A stretch of 64,000 nucleotides of DNA from Trichaptum fuscoviolaceum. Its lineage: Eukaryota > Basidiomycota > Agaricomycetes > Hymenochaetales > Trichaptaceae. The notes under the pieces are model-generated. The model was not told the origin of the DNA, did not search any database, and saw only the letters and a program-made list of their open reading frames with translations. Position 1 is the first letter of the stretch. The number at the start of each line of letters is the position of its first letter. Location: contig CAJSYZ010000004.1 of NCBI GenBank assembly GCA_910574455.1, positions 3,792,599 through 3,856,598 of the forward strand. Direction: 5' to 3'. This document shows positions 60,140-64,000 of this stretch, piece after piece. The translations under genes and the position numbers were made by a program.

Positions 60140-63065
60140 ATGCTGGCATCATCCAAGCCATCGCGTAGAAATCCGATTCCGCGTGAGTCCTACAGCTTTC
60201 TACTACGTTCTCCTATACCAGCAGCAATGATTAATGAGGTGATATCCAGCTTCGCCAAGGGAAGGCTTTGATTTGATAGAATTGTCTCGGCAGATCACGG
60301 GCTTTCGCCCATCCAACGAGGAAAATAGTATTCGATCTGCAAGGCAGAGACTAGAAGGTGTCATCGATGGCATATGGCCAGGTGAGTCCTACTTTCTCCT
60401 TCGCCGGTAGTCCTGCTTTGTTGACTACTTCTACTCGTGGCAGAGAATCAGAGTATGAGCGGATCAATAGTGCCTCATAGAACCCCTCGGATGCCAACAA
60501 ACACTCACACTGGCATGTCGACTCGCGAAGTTGACACTGTCCGACCTGGCAGTACTTCCCCAACTCAGGCGCCTACCGTCGTACAGGCTCACTGTACACT
60601 GGCACCAAATCGCGCCACACGAAGGGAAACTATCTCGCCTTTAGAACAGGAGGAATATTACTATGGCCTGGAGGGGGCTCCTCGCCTGGTCGGGCGCACC
60701 GGCGGCGACTGGGAACGGACTAACATGTGGAAATGCGTAGGGGTTGTGGGTGATCACCGCATTACTGAGTTCTGGGATGCAGACTTGTTCCCAAAAATAT
60801 TGCCGATATTCAAGGCACTATATCTCGAGGGGCACGGAAAGGCGAACCTATTTGAGGTTAACCGCGTTGGCCTCGAACGCCCTGCCAGTGTGGGCATTAG
60901 ACACGAGTTGCTCGCTGAAAATGAGTGGCCCGTCGTTGTTATGATCGGAGTTGATACGGAGCCCAGTCTCCACCCTAAAGTGGGATGCTGGGCTGCGGAG
61001 AGGGTGAAGGACATACTATGGGAGCTCGCAATTTATGATGTCGAGGTCGAGATTAGGGAACGACATATCAAACTGGCTTCCGGCGATAACACAGATGGCC
61101 CTGCTAATATGAAGCGTAACCGTACTCAGGCTGGTGACGATGACGTTCCTGAGGCTGTCGATGGCAATCACCACCTAAAGCGCCCTAGACCATCTTTCAC
61201 TCCGTCTGCCCCCGGTCAGAGCATCAACGACCCTCATAGTGACTCTGACGCCGCTCACGGTGTTCAAGGCCAAGGCTGGCCTACAGGATCGAAAAATATC
61301 TCGTCCACTCCCGCCAGCCGCTCCCGCCTGATCCGAGCAAGCCCTATGGTTCTAGAGCCACGTATAATGGGCAACTATGAAGATCGCCATACCGCCAACA
61401 CGTACTTACAGCGCCTTGCTGCGCCTTTCACCACATGTGTTGGGATATGCCTTGGCATCACTGAGACCAGGGGCAAAACGCAGTATGACAGCTATTCAAC
61501 CGGGTCACTGTTTGGGATTAAGATACAAAACGAGGAGCCCATCTTATATGCCCTCGGTTGTCGACATGGCACCATTCCATTTAATTTACAGTTCCATCTT
61601 CATCCTGAGGATTCTGAAAGCGACTTGGAGGATGCCAGCTTGAAGAAAGGCAAGAAATGCAATAAGAAGGGCAAGAAGGGCGTCAAAGGGAACAAGAAGG
61701 GCAACAAAACATCGAAAGGCGCTGGCAAGAACTATAAAATCACGGAAGCCTCTCAGTACATCGACTACAAACATGACGAGAACTCGAATTATACGGCCTA
61801 TGTTTCGCTGTTCACGCCTGAGAAGCTGGCTGACCACTTACGAATGATGGAACGCGAGTTGGAAAAGCAGAGGAAAGAATTTGATCTTCTCGTGGATAAG
61901 AAGATCATAAAAGATCAGGTTTGTAAAGAAGGAAGTCCAAAAGGAATGCGATGACGCGACAGCTTTCTTCAACAAGGTCAAGAGATGCGAATTGAATTTC
62001 CAGTGTATGGAGCAGTTTGGATATGTCGAATTCTCTCCGGGAAGGTTCAATCGGTTTAATAAGAAAGATGACGCGAAGAAGCCGAGGACTAGCGAGCACC
62101 CCTATGCATCGGACTGGGCGTTGATCAGGATTTGTGACGACCGTTCCCCATCTGACATGACTACTCTCTGCGAGCAGCATGGGAAGGGGCAATTTTGGAA
62201 TTATGCAGACTTGAGAAGGTATGAACCAAAGAGCATGTGTGGTTCAGCTGCTTTCGACGACATTCTGGAGTTCATGGGATGGAAGGAAGGCACTCAAGTA
62301 CATGATGGTCTGGTGCATATCAAAGATTTCACGAAACCGCGCGACATCTACAGCCGTCTTTATCAAGAAGAAACGGACGAACAAGCGATTAAAGATAAGC
62401 AGCTCCATAGAGCACTAGCGAATGATGGCACAAAGGTCGTATCCTCGAAGCTTGAAACAAGACGGGTATATAAGTTTGGTTGGACAACTGGCCACACAGT
62501 GGGCGTTTATAACAATCTCACTTCCTACTGGGTCGATCTTACACTAGAATTTGATGTCACATTCTCCGGTAAAGGCAAACGTCGCAAAGCCTGTGGAATC
62601 AAAGAAGGTGTAAAGAGCGTCGAGAGTTGCTGGCAGGCGGTCCTGCAATTTCCACCCGGCAAGCACTTCGGTGGTCGTAGCCGTATATTTGGAGACCAAG
62701 GTGATTCCGGAAGCTTGGTCATCGACCAGGATGCCAACGCACTTGGTACAATCACCTTTGTTACGACTTCGACGGAATGGCAACACGATGGGTTCACTTA
62801 CGGAGTCCCTATTTGGCAACAATTGTCGGAGATGCGCACCTCCGGTTACGGTGATATTCATTTCGGATTCGAATCACAAAAGGATGATGCAGTGATGTCG
62901 GAACTTGCGGAATATCATCCACAGATTAAGGTAACTAGGGCTAACAAGGGCTCGAGGACATGGGAAGCGTGGTTTAATGAGGAGCACCACAAGGTTGAGC
63001 GGGAACGAGCAGCATTGGAACCTTTTAATTCACTTAAACCGCAGACTCGGAGTCAGACGAAGTAG
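60140..63065 (+). CDS. Chymotrypsin-fold serine protease-like protein, one apparent frameshift
   Basis: Exons 60140-60182, 60250-60381 and 60444-63065. Frame 1 stops at 61,954; the frame that continues opens after 61,911, so one extra base (or +1 shift) lies in 61,912-61,951. Skipping one base gives about 931 aa. Residues 100-250 are a domain with WKCVGVVGDHRITEFWDADL, WPVVVMIGVDTEP and YDVEVEIRERHI. The protease-like domain has all three triad positions: His about 433 (ALGCRHGTIPF), Asp about 615 (SDWALIRICDD), Ser about 813 (FGDQGDSGSLVID). A Lys/Gly-rich insert (KKGKKCNKKGKKGVKGNKKG) and a coiled coil (LRMMERELEKQRKEFD) lie between His and Asp. Related large trypsin-like proteins occur in basidiomycetes, as I recall. 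No signal peptide, so probably intracellular. Role unknown. Confidence 0.75.
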
Positions 63066-64000
63066 CCTGCCAGTGAGGACTCAGGCTTGTACTCATACTA
63101 TTTCTAACTGTTTTCTTTTCGTAGTATTACCTCATACCAGTGCATACCACTAGTATTCAAGTTGTGTCTTTGTATGTTTGTCTCCTGTTCTGTGTTCGTC
63201 GACCTTATACTTGTGTTTTCTGTGCATCGGTATTCAAGTTGTTGTATGACTGTATGTAAATAAAAAACGATATGAATTGTTTACTAACTATTCCGAGTCG
63301 GACTTGGACTCACTGGCACCAGTGATGCTCTAATTACTGCTCGATAAATTCACGACTGGCTCGAATCCGGGTCTACCAACCTGAAGACCGAACATCGTTA
63401 CGGGTTCGGCAACTTGAACTTTTGAGCTGAACTTGAAGTCCCACGACTCGGTCTCAGGCTCTGACTCGGAAGTTCTTCCGATTCGGAGGTCAGCTTGAAG
63501 TCGGAAACTACTAGTACTAGTAAACTAAGCCTGAGGGGCGAAGGTCGGTCCGGCTACTACTACAACTGCTCTGCTCGACAACTATTAGGTATAATAATTT
63601 TAATGGAATGACCGGTTGTTATTCTCGGGACGTTCTAGGTCAGAGGGAACTGGACGGCTTGACTTATGCTATTGCCTTCTGGCAGACGACGGAGGAGCTG
63701 GAACAAATGGGCTTTGCGACCAACCTTGATTCAAAGACAGACACGCAACTTGGTAGTATTGTTTTCCCGACTCCGAGTCAGCAAGAGCCCGACGTGGACA
63801 TCGCCGCTCGCCTTTTCCCAGACTGAGCCCCTTCCTCAACTCCCCCACCATGCGCACAAACTCTCTCATCTCATCCTCTTGCACTACCTTGAGGCTTGTC
63901 ATTTTCTTCAACCTTGGCGCTGTCTCCTTCACATATGACATCTTCCATGCGCTGCTCTCCTGCACTTTGTACTAAATTATGTCGTAACAGATCTGGGCGG
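63066..64000. other. Repeat-rich right end of the window
   Basis: Directly after the protease stop comes CCTGCCAGTGAGGACTCAGG, an inverse match to the GCCAGTG/CCTGAG words found at 59.8 kb and 52.4 kb. Half sites TTCAAGTTG and AACTTGAA occur at 63,158, 63,233, 63,412 and 63,428. CTAGTACTAGTA runs lie near 63,512. A short frame at 63,608-63,826 is listed separately. A 98-aa frame on the minus strand (63,965-63,669) is charged but unrecognised. Confidence 0.5.
63608..63826 (+). pseudogene. Possible C-terminal fragment of a second protease-like gene
   Basis: The frame reads DGLTYAIAFWQTTEELEQMG. It aligns with DGFTYGVPIWQQLSEMRTSG near the end of the protease-like protein at 60,140-63,065: D-G-(F/L)-T-Y-x-(V/I)-x-x-W-Q, then E and G at the same spacing. 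No GDSG motif or start is present, so at best it is a remnant of a related copy cut by an element end. Similarity is short. Confidence 0.3.

Larger units (their letters stand above)
46300..63600. mobile_element. Plavaka-associated accessory region (element ends not fixed)
   Basis: This block differs from the rest: four large genes of non-housekeeping type, a Plavaka (CACTA-like) transposase, and clusters of short repeated words between the genes. Full palindromes CAACTTSAAGTTG lie at 50,963-50,975, 54,426-54,438 and 59,893-59,905; half sites are frequent at 52,330-52,450, 56,490-56,700, 59,330-60,130 and 63,150-63,500. GCCAGTG words and CTGCCAGCCTGAGTGCCA copies (59,803 and 59,995) occur in the same clusters. 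Such subterminal arrays are usual for CACTA-type transposons. No clear terminal inverted repeat or target duplication was found by eye, so it may be one composite element or several nested ones. Confidence 0.5.

Noticed and set aside
61919..61943. A 25-nt GT...AG segment at the protease frame break
   Set aside because: Too short for an intron; treated as a frameshift.

Overview
The window is nuclear DNA of a filamentous basidiomycete, most likely an Agaricomycete. Coding regions are broken by many introns of about 50-65 bp with GT...AG ends. The gene content fits this group: an Agaricomycete F-box/LRR family, a MYND protein, a Zn2Cys6 regulator of the basidiomycete type, a DUF6532-like protein and a Plavaka-type transposase. 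Gene models were joined by hand from splice signals, and for each spliced protein-coding model listed as CDS the exon lengths were checked to sum to a whole number of codons (apart from the stated frameshift at 60,140).

The left and centre (about 1.3-46.1 kb) are dense housekeeping DNA. In order they hold a membrane-anchored Lys-rich protein, ARG7/ArgJ (arginine synthesis), ribosomal protein eL33, a mitochondrial phosphate carrier, the Golgi ubiquitin ligase TUL1/Dsc1, an Nnf1-like kinetochore protein, a small uncharacterised gene, F-box copy 1 and a Zn2Cys6 regulator. Then come RPC4 (RNA polymerase III), TAF10 (TFIID/SAGA), a xylose/dihydrodiol dehydrogenase, OHCU decarboxylase (urate breakdown), MED4 (Mediator), ADA1/HFI1 (SAGA), a dual-specificity phosphatase, F-box copy 2, a MYND protein, FIS1, an M50B-like membrane protein, histone H2A and an RGD2-like F-BAR/DEP/RhoGAP protein. 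Four core transcription subunits (RPC4, TAF10, MED4, ADA1) lie within 7.6 kb in two divergent pairs; the MED4 and ADA1 start codons are only 89 bp apart.

The two F-box genes form a 1.65-kb inverted duplication 14 kb apart. About 800 bp of the centre is almost identical while the flanks have diverged, a pattern expected from gene conversion.

The right part (about 46.3-64 kb) is accessory DNA. It is gene-poor and full of short motifs (CAACTTSAAGTTG palindromes, GCCAGTG and CAGCCTGAG words, CTA/TAG runs). It carries a Plavaka-type (CACTA-like) transposase broken by frameshifts, a 19-exon gene for a DUF6532-like protein with a run of short phase-0 exons and an acidic tail, an unrecognised 756-aa protein, and a large protein with a chymotrypsin-like His/Asp/Ser triad that is split by one apparent frameshift. 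I read this as one or more mobile elements with cargo. I could not fix the element ends.
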